Shown in pieces: positions 48,216 to 58,240 of a stretch of 64,000 nucleotides of DNA. The DNA comes from Branchiostoma floridae. Taxonomy: Eukaryota > Chordata > Leptocardii > Amphioxiformes > Branchiostomatidae. The notes beneath the pieces are model-generated. The model had not been told where the DNA came from and made no database searches. It saw nothing but the letters and a program-made list of their open reading frames with translations. The first letter of the stretch is position 1; every line of letters begins with the position of its first letter. The stretch lies in NCBI RefSeq assembly GCF_000003815.2, contig NC_049979.1:32258500-32322499 (forward strand). Reading direction: 5' to 3'. The translations under genes and the position numbers were made by a program.

Positions 48216-48430
48216 CTGAACTCCCTGACATATTCCTCTTCTGCCTCAGGTACCAGGTATAGAGTGCTCTTTTATTGACCGGTTTCAGCCCTCGACCATG
48301 TAAAAGAAACGCTGACACCACACTCTGGCTGGTGCCGATTTGTTTTGACACGGTGTCTTGACTAATGTGATGGATACGGAGAAAAGTCTTGATTTCGGAA
48401 TGTAAGACCGTCATATCTGTACCATTTTTC
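48216..48430 (-). CDS. hmbox1-like: HMBOX1-like homeobox gene, exon encoding the atypical POU-specific domain
   Basis: The acceptor TATGTTCTCTTTCCAG (minus) is strong; the donor is TTCAG/GTACTT. The 215 nt start with one base completing Arg and end with one base of an Asp codon; 71 codons lie between. The peptide reads S-E-I-K-T-F-L-R-I, H-I-S-Q-D-T-V-S-K-Q-I-G-T-S-Q-S-V-V-S-A-F-L, N-K-R-A-L-Y-T-W-Y. This is the helix-turn-helix of the POU-specific-like domain of HNF1/HMBOX proteins (human HMBOX1: E-I-K-A-F-L..S-Q-x-x-V..G-x-S-Q-S-x-I-S-x-x-L..K-R-A-F-Y-R-W-Y). The Gln residues that contact DNA in POU-specific folds (S-Q..S-Q-S) are kept, so this half may still bind DNA. Confidence 0.9.
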
Positions 48431-48599
48431 CTGGAAAGAGAACATACCATTTGTACGTCATTGCTTGGTATAGATTTTTGACAATACATCTGTGTTTTCA
48501 AAAAGAAACCGGCAACATGATTTGTTTTAAAGACTTACCACGATGTGGATATCCCTAATGATTTATATACATTGTTAAAAGAGATGTTATTTACTTGTT

Positions 48600-49080
48600 A
48601 CCTCAATGAATATTCATGGCTTATATTTACACTAGTTTTTGTGTGTTTGTCTATCTGCGTGTGTGTCTCCCGAGAACAGCTGGGTCGATTGGTTTCATAC
48701 TTGGTGTTGGCGGGGTGTGACAACAGTTGGAAATTATTACATTTTGGCCATTCAGCAGCTTCACTTTGGTACTGCAGCTGAACTTTCGGTTTTTCATATC
48801 TCTAGTTCTGAACAAGCTATGGTCACAAAAATATTGCGGTGTTACATATCTCTTGTCGGGAAGACGTGAAGTTTAAGCTACTAGTGACTACGTTTGGAGC
48901 TGCAGAGACATTAAAAAACCCTCCAAAGAGGATAACTTAAATTAGAAATAACATGGTTTTACTTTTTTAGATCTGGGTAGCTTACACAAAATGTACAAAT
49001 AGAATTTTGCAAATTAGTAGGACATTTACATCATTAATTAGAATGCTCTATCACAAGTGGCAAGTGACATGTTTTCAGTA
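48600..49080 (+). mobile_element. CCTCCATG-type element, truncated copy
   Basis: Collinear with ~3,350-3,830 over TGTGTGTTTGTCT, GCTGAACTTTCGG, TTCTGAACAAGCTATGG, GAGGATAACTTAAATTAG and ATTAATTAGAATGCTCTATCA. It has no intact ends. Confidence 0.55.
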
Positions 49081-50396
49081 GGATATATAGTCGACAGGAT
49101 TACCAGAAAGTGCAAGTCTGTAGAATTAGATACTTTTGTTTGTATTGTCAAAGAATGCAAGAAGGAGAAGAAGACAGATAGACCGTGTTTAACAGTCGTC
49201 AGAAAAACCTTGCAGTATATTTTGAAAACAAAGAAATGAAGTCATGTTCTATTTTGTTGCAATCATAACCATAACTCCCTACCAATACCATAACTACTCA
49301 GGTTCCATTTCCCAGCAACGTTCGTGCAAAGCCTTGTTGAGCTGCAGAGGTAGTCAGTTTTCCAGAATACAAAACAATGTTTACTATAGCTTAAAACAGA
49401 GATGGAGAGACAAGTTGATGGCTTGCTAGACACATTCTAGAGGAAATTAGTTATTTCTGCCAGTGCACATTATACCTGCATGAGACTGAAAATTCATAGT
49501 GTATGCAATGTTCATCATGTAAATATGTAATGTATTGGTTTAATGTTGTGATAATTCTATTTAGAAATAATGTGGATTTTATCATGTCAACTTGTCTATT
49601 GCATCATGGTTTGGTGTAGAGAATGTTTAGATGTAACAGATAGTTGATACCAAGTTAGTAAACATATGTTAATGCATAATGTTTGCATTGTAATATTTAA
49701 CTCTTAAGTATTTTAGTCGTAAGTATGGCATATAAGGTCATGTGATTTTGTTATAGGACATACCTTTGCATTGTTGCTTTTCTACCTTTACCAAAGAGAT
49801 GCTTAGATGCTTAAAGTGATGATGACCCTCTGCTTTCTTTGCAAGTGTATCTTCACATGCCTCATTATACTTCCTATTCAACTTATATTAATGTTTGAGA
49901 AAAAATCTGTTAAACTTTATACATTCTGATATATTGTATCGATGTTATGGCATTTGAGATAATTTCATGTACCTTTTTCATGAGTTAAGCATATTGATGT
50001 TTTAGTCGCCAGTATTATAAGCAACTCATACAGTGTTTATATTGTGTTTATATTTGCAGTGTTGATTTGTAAGGTGTTTGTTGTACAGTGTTTAAGTTAA
50101 CAATGTAAATATGTCACCTATTTCTTTGTATGCATGTGTAAAAAACTTGACCATTGTAAGTCCATGTGTTTTCTTTGATTAAAAGATTAATCACACTAGT
50201 TTCAAAATATCTCTATTATTTCATCCTCAGCATGGCTACGGACAACACATCAAGCCATCCATTAACATGAGACAGTAGAAACCTTTTGATGGAAAGGTCA
50301 TAGTTTGATAAAATGCTAGTGGGATGATTTTATAAATTAATGAAGGGATCTTTAACAAGGGTGTACCCCTGCTTTAAGATTTAAACATGCACAACC

Positions 50397-50850
50397 CCTC
50401 TCACGGTCTTAGGGTGAATCCTTGTTAATAAAATTGAAGTACACGCTTAAAACCAGGGTGGATCCCTCTAAATGTAATACATGCACCGCTGTTTAATCTA
50501 AGGCCCCTTTAGTCGGGGTCCATCCCTGACAATGTAATAATGTACCCCTGTATGATCCTGTATAAGGCCTTATACCAGGGTCCATCCCTGACAATGTAAT
50601 ACATGCACCCCTATATAAGGCCTTATACCAGGGTCCATCCCTGACAATGTAATACATGCACCCCTGTATAAGGCCTTATACCAGGGTCCATCCCTGACAA
50701 TGTAATACATGCACCCCTATATAAGGCCTTATACCAGGGTCCATCCCTGACAATGTAACACATGTACCCCTATATAAGGCCATAAAAGAGGGCCCATCCC
50801 TGACAATGCAATAAATGTACCCCTGTTTAAGGCCTTATATCAGGATGCAT
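50397..50850 (+). repeat. 53-bp tandem repeat
   Basis: Unit GGGTCCATCCCTGACAATGT..ACATGCACCCCTATATAAGG..CCTTATACCA. Exact 53-bp steps run at 50,578, 50,631, 50,684, 50,737 and ~50,790, with more degenerate copies upstream to about 50,397. Confidence 0.9.
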
Positions 50851-50867
50851 TATAAGCATTTACCCGT

Positions 50868-50984
50868 ATTTATCCAAATCTACCGGGTAAATATGTGCTA
50901 AATTTGGGTAAATAATGTACATCAGATTTACCAGGTATTTACACACCAATGGTAAGTTTGGTAAATCCGATATTTCATGCAGTG
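50868..50984 (+). repeat. Dispersed TTTACCGGGTAAAT repeat, copy 2
   Basis: Same family as 43,140-43,262, ending at the same word TTTCATGCAGTG. It abuts the 5' limit of L1 copy 2. Confidence 0.55.
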
Positions 50985-51240
50985 TATATACTTCTGTAAC
51001 TCATCCCTACACCATGAATGTGAACTGCTAAACTAAGAGAAAAAGATAGAAAGACTGAAAACCACACTTCAAATCTGGAAAGGTAGAAACCTAACTCTAT
51101 ATGGAAAGTTACTGTATTAAAATACATTGCCCTTTCACAAATAATCTATAACATGTCTATGATTCTTACCCCACCTTGGGTGATAAACATTGTAAAGAAA
51201 GACATGTTTACTTTTCTGTGGAATGGTAAAAAAGATAAGA

Positions 51241-51943
51241 TTAACCCTCAAACACCCGAGTGGGGACCCCAGGAGTACATTTTGAAGTGCCATTTGAACA
51301 TTTTTAAACTGAAGAAAAAATCCTTCCGTGACTTTGTCAGTCAATATGCATAATCAGGGTGGCCATCTTGGATTTTAAACAATGACGTCATGAAATTAGC
51401 ATAAATTATAAATTTTAAGTCATGAAAATTACATTGAATTTCATAGAATTTAATTGTTGTCAGAAAACAAGTGTAGTTTACCAAGAAAACCTTGTTTAAA
51501 TTGAAATTGTCAAATTTGGCACAAATATGCCTGTTACAATTTGGTTGCCATGGCAACCCCCAAAAATTATAAACTTACATTATTGACTAAAAACTTTTGC
51601 AAACAATATTTTGTGATAAATTACCAAGTTTCGTAGCTTTAGCTCTAGCCGTTCATTAGTTATGCGACATAAATGTTGCTGAGGGCCTCAAAATTCCCCT
51701 ATCTGGTCGGAATAGGTTTAGTGCAAAACGTGGTACTTCTGAATTTTTGCATAAATTATGATAATGAGTTGGAATTAGCAACATCTTAACATCTCAAAAT
51801 CTTCCTCTTGCATTGACGAAGCAATGTATATACAATGATCGCTGATAAGAAATGGTACTGAGATTTTATGAACAAAACATTTTGGGGTCCGTCCGTCCGG
51901 TCATTTTAGTCGCAAAAAAAAAGGTCGGGTGCTTGAGGGTTAA
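51241..51943 (-). mobile_element. TTAA-1 MITE nested in L1 copy 2
   Basis: TTAA at 51,241-51,244 and 51,940-51,943 with tips CCCTCAAACACCCGAG and CGGGTGCTTGAGGG. The perfect X-box is at 51,544-51,557, the CRE at 51,383-51,390 and a YY1-type GGCCATCTTGG at 51,361-51,371. Replacing it by a single TTAA gives GATAAGATTAAAAGAGAT, which reads through the L1 frame (D-K-I-K-R-D). This is direct evidence for TTAA target duplication. Confidence 0.92.
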
Positions 51944-53000
51944 AAGAGATGTTGTTAGCCAACCTATTGAGCGGGGAGGATTAGGCCTGACAAACTTAGA
52001 TCTCCAAAGACAAGCCCTACTTGCATCCTGGATACCAAGATTAGTGACAAATGACAACGCAAGATGGAAAGTTATTGCTTTAACATTTATAAACTCCCTT
52101 GGTCAAGACAATTTGCTATTGCATATGAACTTTACTTCTGATAAAGATGGTCCTGACATGAGTGAGTTCCCCACGTTTAATAAACAGGTAATATTATCCT
52201 TCCACTCTGCTGGTGGAGGAGGTAAGAACAAACCCTCTAGTGTAAGTGAAATAATGGGTGAAACTTTATGGTGCAACAAATATATAAGGTCACAAGGTAA
52301 AACAATTTTCTTCCCAACCTGGATAAAAATGACATAATATTCGTAAAAGACATTTTCCCCTTAGACAGGTTCATGTCTCTAGATCACTACCCTCAGCTTA
52401 ACCTAAACACAAGACCTAATGGTATTATTGAATATATAACTCTGTTTCAAGCTATACCTCTTACATGGAAGAATGCAATAAGAAACCATAGAGGCCCAAT
52501 TCCTTAGCGAAGATTAGAGCTTAACACCCTTACCCCATGTATATTTGATTGTAAAACAAAAAACAAATCAAAAGCAAGAACACCTGCAAATTGTTTTATA
52601 ATGCATTAGAGCAGGCACAGGCCAAGGAACCAACATGCTGTAAAAATGGCAATCCACATTTCCTACTGAAACCCTGGCTTGGGAAAATATCTGGAGATGG
52701 TTAAGCACACAGACCTGTATAGACACTAAGTTAGCAGAGTTAAACTACAAACTATTACACCGAATATTACCATGTGCACACAATCTGCACAAATGGGGTA
52801 TCAAAGATGAAACGGGACACATATATGATGCAACATGTACACTATGTAGCAGTGGAAACATAGAAGATTATGAGCATATGTTCTTTAAATGTGAAAGACT
52901 GTGTAATTTCTGGGAATTAGTTAACACATTTGTACCCTTGCCCAACATAAAAATTACTTTGCAGGAGATTTTATTTGGAAAAATTGATCATTTAATAACT

Positions 53001-53736
53001 CTGTTGGCTTAAGACGGCCCATGGCCTTGAATAAAGTAGTATTCTTTACATCGATCGTAACTTTTGATTACTCGGTCGCACTACGATGAAACTTCACACA
53101 GTTTTAGTACTACTTTAAACACATTGAATACTTGTGATTTTTTTTGTACATGCCGGATTTTGGGTTAGAAATAAACATTTTGGTTAAAAAAAGTGTTGTC
53201 TATTTCATGAGTCTAGTCCCAGCTGGAAACAAGACTTTAAATTATGATATTCTAAAGGATGAAAGCCAACCTTAAACTTATCATTTTTATCCGCGGCTAT
53301 TTTGTTTTAAATTAGGATTATATTGTTTTTTTGGGCCGAAAACATCAGAAACGACCATTGTTTTTTCAATTTTTCGTTGAAAATGCACCATAGTCAAAAA
53401 CATAAAATGATTAAACAAAATAGCCGCGGACAATTTTGATAAGAAAGGGATAATAGGTAAATCTTGAGTACAAAAAAGATCAGTACTCTTATTTTGAGCT
53501 GGGACTTAAGCCGTAAATGTCATAACTTGACCGCACAGACACCGACCAAGGATAAAGGTCCTTACGGTGCCTGTTTACGTTGAAAAGTCGCAAATAACTA
53601 CAGGTTCGAACGCGCGTTCGGTTCGAATTACGTAATGGAACATCATAGAACACGCGTTCGAATTCGGCTGGACAAGGGAACACGCGCCCGAACTCGGACA
53701 CAAATCGAGCGTGCCTGGGCCGTCTTAGCTCAACAG
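53001..53736. mobile_element. 736-bp inverted-repeat DNA element nested in L1 copy 2
   Basis: The left end CTGTTGGCTTAAGACGGCCC and right end (reverse complement) CTGTTGAGCTAAGACGGCCC are terminal inverted repeats. Flanking ATAACT/AGAACT may be a decayed 6-bp target duplication. An internal inverted pair, CCGCGGCTATTTTGTTT near 53,290 and AAACAAAATAGCCGCGG near 53,415, can form a second hairpin. L1 homology resumes directly after it. No coding frame; superfamily unknown. Confidence 0.7.
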
Positions 53737-54207
53737 AGAACTGCTAAAGACCAGAAAAATAGAACCTTTACTGTTACTGTTGCTAAATGGACAATCTTTA
53801 AAACTTGGATCTGGCATAGAAAAGACCCACATCTGTGCATTACTAGCCTCTTTAATGTCTTTGAAAAGGATTCCGAAGAACGGATATTCCATGATAGACC
53901 GATGTAGATTGATTGTACACATTTTCTATTGATAGTTTGGCATGAACTGCACCTACTGTTAGACTTCTCCATTTTTTATCATAGTGTAGTAACAGACTGT
54001 ACATATTCCTTAAGGTTCCCCAGATGTACTACATGTATTTGTCTCTTCTAACTGTTCCACTACCCATGTACTGCATGTAATTCATCCAGACACACCAGTA
54101 TATGTTATCCGTCCATGTGCAATAGTACTCGACTGTACAAACTCTAGTCTTAGTTGTTGACTAATGTACTGTTGTTGTTGTTTTTAATAATAATAAAAAA
54201 AAGACCA

Positions 54208-54658
54208 AACCTTGGATATGCTGCAACAGTGTGGGATCCGTATACAAAGATAATCTGGAAAGGGTACAGAACCAAGCTGCCCGATTCTGTACAAACAACT
54301 ACAACAGGGATTCTAGTGTTACTAAAATGAAAACAGATTTGCAGTGGATGTCCCTTGAAGACAGAAGAAAAATGTCTAGACTTTTCGTGATGTACAAAAT
54401 GACCTATAAGCTGGTTGACGTACCAACTGATAAGTATCTAATTCCAGCTCAAAAAAAGAACAAGAAACAGCCATGGCTTTAAATACCAGAGTTACCAACC
54501 TAGGATTGATGTGTTTGAAAATTCTTACTTTCCTAGAACTATCGTAGAGTGTAATTTGTTATCACCAAGTACAGTAGGGGCATCTTCTCTGGATAGTTTT
54601 AAAGAATGCTTGCAGATAGATGTGCAAAAGGTAGGTGTGACTGGTCGTTCGGTGTAAT
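54208..54658 (+). pseudogene. CR1/Jockey-type LINE C-terminal relic
   Basis: The frame from 54,208 gives L-G-Y-A-A-T-V-W-D-P, L-E-R-V-Q-N-Q-A-A-R-F, M-S-L-E-D-R-R-K-M-S-R-L and stops at 54,482. In the next frame, homology continues with Y-F-P-R-T-I-V-E-C-N-L-L and S-L-D-S-F-K-E-C-L to a stop at 54,656-54,658. L-E-Y-A..V-W-D-P..L-E-x-V-Q-x-x-A-A-R-F and S-L-x-x-R-R are classic after the reverse transcriptase of CR1/RTE-like LINEs. One frameshift near 54,480; 5'-truncated. Confidence 0.8.
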
Positions 54659-54793
54659 AAGACCAGCTGCTGCCGCGCCGCGCGCCTGCGAAGATGGTGT
54701 GTTACGCCGAACGGCTGTTATACCGGCTATACAAACACAGATACATGTATAAGGTGACGTGAGAAAAGAAAATAAGAAAAAAAAAATAATCAC

Positions 54794-54929
54794 CGCATTA
54801 ACTCGTCCACATCTGTCATTAACTTCTCATCTGGGATTTGCTCCAGAGATGTCTTTACGCAGGGGATGACCTCACCATCTACCTTCTCTGCTTTTTCCTC
54901 TTTTGACTCTTTCCCATTTTGATGGAGTT
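54794..54929 (-). CDS. hmbox1-like: HMBOX1-like homeobox gene, linker exon (acidic/lysine-rich)
   Basis: Acceptor CTCCACTAG (minus) at 54,930-54,938 and donor ATGCG/GTGATT at 54,794/54,793. The exon begins with two bases completing Glu, has 44 codons and ends with two bases of Arg. The peptide runs N-G-K-E-S-K-E-E-K-A-E-K-V to D-E-K-L-M-T-D-V-D-E-L-M. HMBOX1 has a D-V-D-D-K-V-E-E-L-M-R sequence directly before its POU-specific domain, and here V-D-E-L-M-R leads into that domain after splicing, in the right phase. The linker is probably unstructured. The acceptor is weak in pyrimidines, so the exon start is less certain than its end. Confidence 0.78.
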
Positions 54930-54975
54930 CTAGTGGAGTTTCAAAAAGTTTTAAAAGATAAGAGTCAAACGATTT

Positions 54976-55047
54976 TTAACCCTATTCAGCGAAAGCCGCC
55001 CCGTCGGTTCAGGGATAACCCTAAAAGCCCGGTCTGAAAAGGGTTAA
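54976..55047. mobile_element. 64-bp TTAA-2 deletion derivative
   Basis: Both tips survive (CCCTATTCAGCGAAAG and AGCCCGGTCTGAAAAGGG) between TTAA at 54,976-54,979 and TTAA at 55,044-55,047, with nearly the whole interior gone. It lies 47 bp upstream of the linker exon's acceptor. Confidence 0.8.
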
Positions 55048-55167
55048 TTTTTGTTGTTGTAATAAGACATGCACATTTTTATCTGGTTTTGTATGATGTG
55101 TGTATGTTGTTGGCATTTTCTATACATATTTCGGACACTGTTAGCCCACATATTAGCCATCTATATA

Positions 55168-55275
55168 ATAAACCCTATTCAGACCGGGGGGCCCGCCCCA
55201 ACTTCCATGTCGCATATTGTCGGGACGGCTTAAGCTAGAGCCACCAAACGTCGTTAGCTTTCTTAACCTATCACT
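55168..55275 (+). mobile_element. TTAA-2 left end
   Basis: TAAACCCTATTCAGACCGGG followed by CGCCCCAACTTCCATGTCGC and ACGGCTTAAGCTAGAGCCAC, collinear with the first ~100 bp of TTAA-2. It breaks off near 55,275. A right tip in matching orientation is at 58,790-58,810. Confidence 0.7.
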
Positions 55276-55279
55276 AGAC

Positions 55280-55880
55280 GAACGGACCTAATATGTAGAC
55301 GTATGCTGACGTATTACAATTTGCAACACCTGACGGATGCTGACGTATGTTGACAAATGCTGACGGATCCCAAAAACCATCACGGATCCCAAAAAATGAC
55401 GGATCCCACTTACATCCGCAACGCATTCGTAGGTATCCGTAACTCACGGTGGATGCAAACACGGAACCCGTATACTTACGTGCTTCGTGACGGATGCTAA
55501 CACTGCATCCGTATGGATACTTCCTAAATTACGGACCCTATACACATACGTGACGCATTCGTTGGTATCTATAAGTCACTAACGGATTTAAACATTGCAT
55601 TCGTATGAATACTTTACTTTTAACGTAAACAAAAGCATACGCGGTCAGGATTATTGTTTATCAGCAAAAACTGTTCAGATGCAGACGTATACGAATTCGC
55701 AACATCCTGACGGATGTTAACGGATCCCCAAGATTACCAAAAGTCACGGATCACATACACAGCCGTAACGCATTTGTTGGCATCCGTGAATCGCTGTGAA
55801 TGCAAACACGGAATTCGTGTGCTTACGTAATTGGCGGATGCTAACACAGCATCCGAAGGATACTTACTTTTATGTATGCG
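55280..55880. repeat. Diverged internal repeats built on ACGGATGC/GCATCCGT words
   Basis: A unit of CGCATTCGTTGGTATCCGTAA..GGATGCAAACACGGAA..CTTACGT..GGATGCTAACAC..GCATCCGTATGGATACTT recurs at about 55,408-55,525, 55,540-55,616 (short) and 55,755-55,875. Related GGATGCGAAAT/GCATTCGTGG words continue at 56,020-56,065. Self-complementary words (GGATGCTAACACTGCATCC) can form small hairpins. Unclassified. Confidence 0.55.
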
Positions 55881-56063
55881 TGGCTAGCACTCTTGTTTTT
55901 GAGCAGATATTTTATTTTTTAGATTGGTCATATCTTTCCCCCTTTTTGTACCTCGGACACCACAGTTTGTAATGTCAATACAAGTGAGACAATCCACGTT
56001 ACGCTAGATACCAGGATACTCGGATTCGTAAGGATGCGAAATGGTTTTTTTCTGCATTCGTGG

Positions 56064-56146
56064 CAAGATTACCAACAATGCACTGCTCCAGTGGATTGCT
56101 CCAGTGGAGGGGATTCCATTGGAGCAGTGCATTGTTGGTAATCTTG
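56064..56146. repeat. 34-bp-arm hairpin (near-perfect inverted repeat)
   Basis: Arms 56,064-56,097 and 56,113-56,146 pair with two mismatches around a 15-nt loop that itself contains CTCCAGTGGAG. Each arm carries CCAACAATGCACTGC, one change from the ZNF143/STAF-type CCCAnnATSCnnYGC pattern. A third, diverged copy of the arm is at 56,191-56,215. Confidence 0.75.
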
Positions 56147-56190
56147 GGATATCTTAAATATGCGACTCTGTATTTTTTTGCATCCGTACA

Positions 56191-56240
56191 TTGGGGCGGT
56201 GTATTGTGGGTAATCTAATCGTTGTCTCTCTGACCAATCA
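56191..56240. promoter_or_regulatory. Promoter-like cluster (ZNF143-like site plus CCAAT box)
   Basis: GGTGTATTGTGGGTAATC (reverse strand reads CCCACAATACACCGC) resembles a ZNF143/STAF site with one mismatch, and TGACCAATCAG at 56,231-56,241 is a good CCAAT/NF-Y box. They sit ~150-300 bp before the candidate first exon ending at 56,528. Motif matches alone are weak evidence. Confidence 0.35.
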
Positions 56241-56387
56241 GACTGCACATCAGTCAGTTTGAAAATAAAGCGGAGATAGTCAGCGTTGTCCGTGAGGACC
56301 GCAATCTTTTTGTACCTCAAATTTGAGTTTTGAAACGTTGAACTCGGGATATGGATTTGTACACACGTGTGTGAACTTCTGTAGTAG

Positions 56388-56528
56388 GGTGATGTTGAGG
56401 CGGTGACCAAACTCAAGTGGCAGTCGACGGACGGGACGGCGATCGAGGGACTGAAACAACCAGCCCTGTTTTGTAGTTCGGCGTCCTGGGGCTATTTTGC
56501 ATCACTGTCCTGCGGATCTCACGGCGAG
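56388..56528 (+). other. Candidate spliced transcript, exon 1 (antisense within the homeobox gene intron)
   Basis: This is a GC-rich stretch, unlike its surroundings, ending GGCGAG/GTATGT, a good donor (56,528/56,529). One frame is open across it from 56,388 and joins in phase 0 to the open frame in exon 2, but it has no ATG; a second frame is also open across the junction. So it may be a 5' UTR, an internal exon with an unseen upstream partner, or non-coding. No family recognised. Confidence 0.4.
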
Positions 56529-57175
56529 GTATGTTTTATCAAGGAGGCTCTTTCAACCTCCTTGGTTTTATACAATGATTGTTTCCAAACAATACCCGCT
56601 TTGAATTCGTCTTTGTGACTACATTCCTTGTTGGCTAGTAGTTAGTAGCGCTTTTGGTATGCTTGGGCTGAACAGAAACTTATCAGAAAACGACATAACG
56701 GAGCCTTACAAAACACAAGTCACAAGCATGATACTTGCTGAGTAACTGTTGACTTATTTGGGAAAAATTTGAATCATCATCAAAACAGTACTTGTATACA
56801 CATATGTTTGTCTCAAGCCTGGTATTTATTCGCATAGGAACATTCTGTTCCAACGGTGTTTACGTGTTTGTTTATATGCGACGTCTCGTACACAATGCAA
56901 AGTCCGGCCGGGGAAGCAGATCACACCTTGTCACTAATTATGCAACGCTAGACTGTTTCTGCCGCGCCCTCCCGGGGGACTTTTTTGGTATGATAATGCG
57001 GAATGTAACGGTGATAATGGCGATACCACAATCAGATGCATTTGTTCCTGTTGTATAACAAGCCATTCACCATTTCTTTTCATATACACCCTAATTACTT
57101 TGACGGACGCATCCATCAAACATGGATGCTTTAGCTATCTCAAAATTTGATGGGATTATTCTTTCTCTTTTTCAG

Positions 57176-57890
57176 AAGGCGGGTCGACATTCTCTGGCCG
57201 TGTCAACAGCTGGGAGAACAATGGACTACAGGAAGGGCACAGAAGGAATTGAGCTGGGAGGGATCAGGGCGTAACTAGCCTGAAAAGAAGCGAAGCACTG
57301 TCACTAGTAGAAAGGAGACTTTGTGCTGTTGCGAGAAGCTGTACATACTGATACTATATGTATAAGTCATGTTAGTTGTACTTTACAAGCTGGATTCACT
57401 ATCTGTATCCTGTAGCCGGATGTGGAAATTCCTTAGAGTTGGGCATCGCGAAGACTTTGATTTGTAATAGAAACAGATATTCGTAGAAGCAAGATTAGCC
57501 ACAGACTCCCATGTCAGCTTTACATAAAAGTCAAATTGTATTCACGTTTGATCCTATATTCTATTTGGAAGTATAAGAAGTCATGTGATATTGGCGGTTA
57601 AAGGATTCAACTTTCCCTTAACATAATTAGATAACAGGGACTCTCTGTACATACCTGGTATAACCCATTCTTGTTGCAATATTGTATCTGTATACATATC
57701 ATGTGGCAGACAGGATTCGGCCTCGATGACATTACGTCGTTTAGTTCTTCTCAGGACTGGTTTAGAATAAGATTATTCTGTGCATTCTTTCTATTTCAAA
57801 TCGTGTTAGACTTTTATAAGAAAGTAATTGGGCACACATGATATTGTGATTTGTCAAATGTGCGGAAAATTCATTAAAGTGACTTTGTAT
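57176..57890 (+). other. Candidate spliced transcript, last exon
   Basis: The acceptor TTCTTTCTCTTTTTCAG (ending 57,175) is excellent, giving a 647-bp intron with exon 1. In phase 0 the frame runs 32 codons (K-A-G-R-H-S-L-A-V-S..E-L-G-G-I-R-A) to a stop at 57,272-57,274, followed by ~600 bp of AT-rich 3'-UTR-like sequence. ATTAAA near 57,873 is a possible poly(A) signal. Function unknown. Confidence 0.4.
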
Positions 57891-58240
57891 CTGCAGAAAA
57901 TCCCGTTTTGGATTCTTTATGATCTGATCATACGAAGAAATCCCTAAAAAAACGACTTCGCATCCGCGGCAAATGCCGCATTGGGATTTCTTAGGATCCG
58001 ACCATGACAAATATACGAGGAAAATCCTATAAAAACGACTTCGCATCCGCGGCAAAGGCCGTTTTGGGACCCGTTCATTCCAGGTATTCGAAGAAATCCT
58101 TTGAAAAACGACTTCGCATCCGAGGGAAATACCGTTTGGGGATTCTTTGCGATCCGATCATTCCAGGTATTCAAAGAAATCCCTAAAAAAAACGACTTCG
58201 CATCCGTGGAAAATCCCATTTTGGGATATGTTTGAGTCTT
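57890..58240 (+). repeat. ~83-bp tandem repeat, four copies
   Basis: The AACGACTTCGCATCCG word starts at 57,951, 58,034, 58,107 and 58,191 (steps 83, 73, 84). Each is followed by a GGCAAA..CCG block, TTTGGGATTCTT and GATCCGATCATTCCAGGTAT, then AAGAAATCCCTA. Shares ATCCG vocabulary with 55,280-55,880. Confidence 0.85.

Larger units (their letters stand above)
50985..54205 (+). pseudogene. L1-clade LINE ORF2 3' half and 3' UTR (copy 2), with two nested DNA elements
   Basis: In order: P-P-W-V-I-N-I-V-K-K..F-L-W-N-G-K-K-D-K-I (51,150-51,240); MITE; R-D-V-V-S..E-R-G-G-L-G-L-T-N-L (51,947 on); M-N-F-T-S-D-K-D-G-P-D; H-Y-P-Q-L-N-L-N-T-R-P-N-G (~52,385); L-N-Y-K-L-L-H-R-I-L-P and C-T-L-C..H-M-F-F-K-C (52,740-52,890), a zf-RVT-type C-terminal domain; then a 736-bp DNA element; then K-T-W-I-W-H-R-K-D-P-H (53,800), 3' UTR and a short A-rich tail (AATAATAATAAAAAAAAG). 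W-N-G-K..G-G-L is the post-RT signature of L1/Tx1 LINEs. Frameshifts and stops mark it as dead. Antisense to the homeobox gene. Confidence 0.8.
48431..54793 (-). other. 6.4-kb intron of the HMBOX1-like gene, filled with repeats
   Basis: Between the linker exon and the POU-specific exon. It holds the CCTCCATG-related fragment (~48,600-49,080), a 53-bp tandem repeat, an L1 copy with nested insertions and a CR1-like LINE. 49,080-50,340 shows nothing recognisable apart from AT-rich text. Confidence 0.6.

Noticed and set aside
56403-56618. Single-exon gene reading through the GTATGT donor
   Set aside because: No ATG; the frame beyond the donor becomes AT-rich and intron-like, and a strong acceptor downstream suits splicing better.
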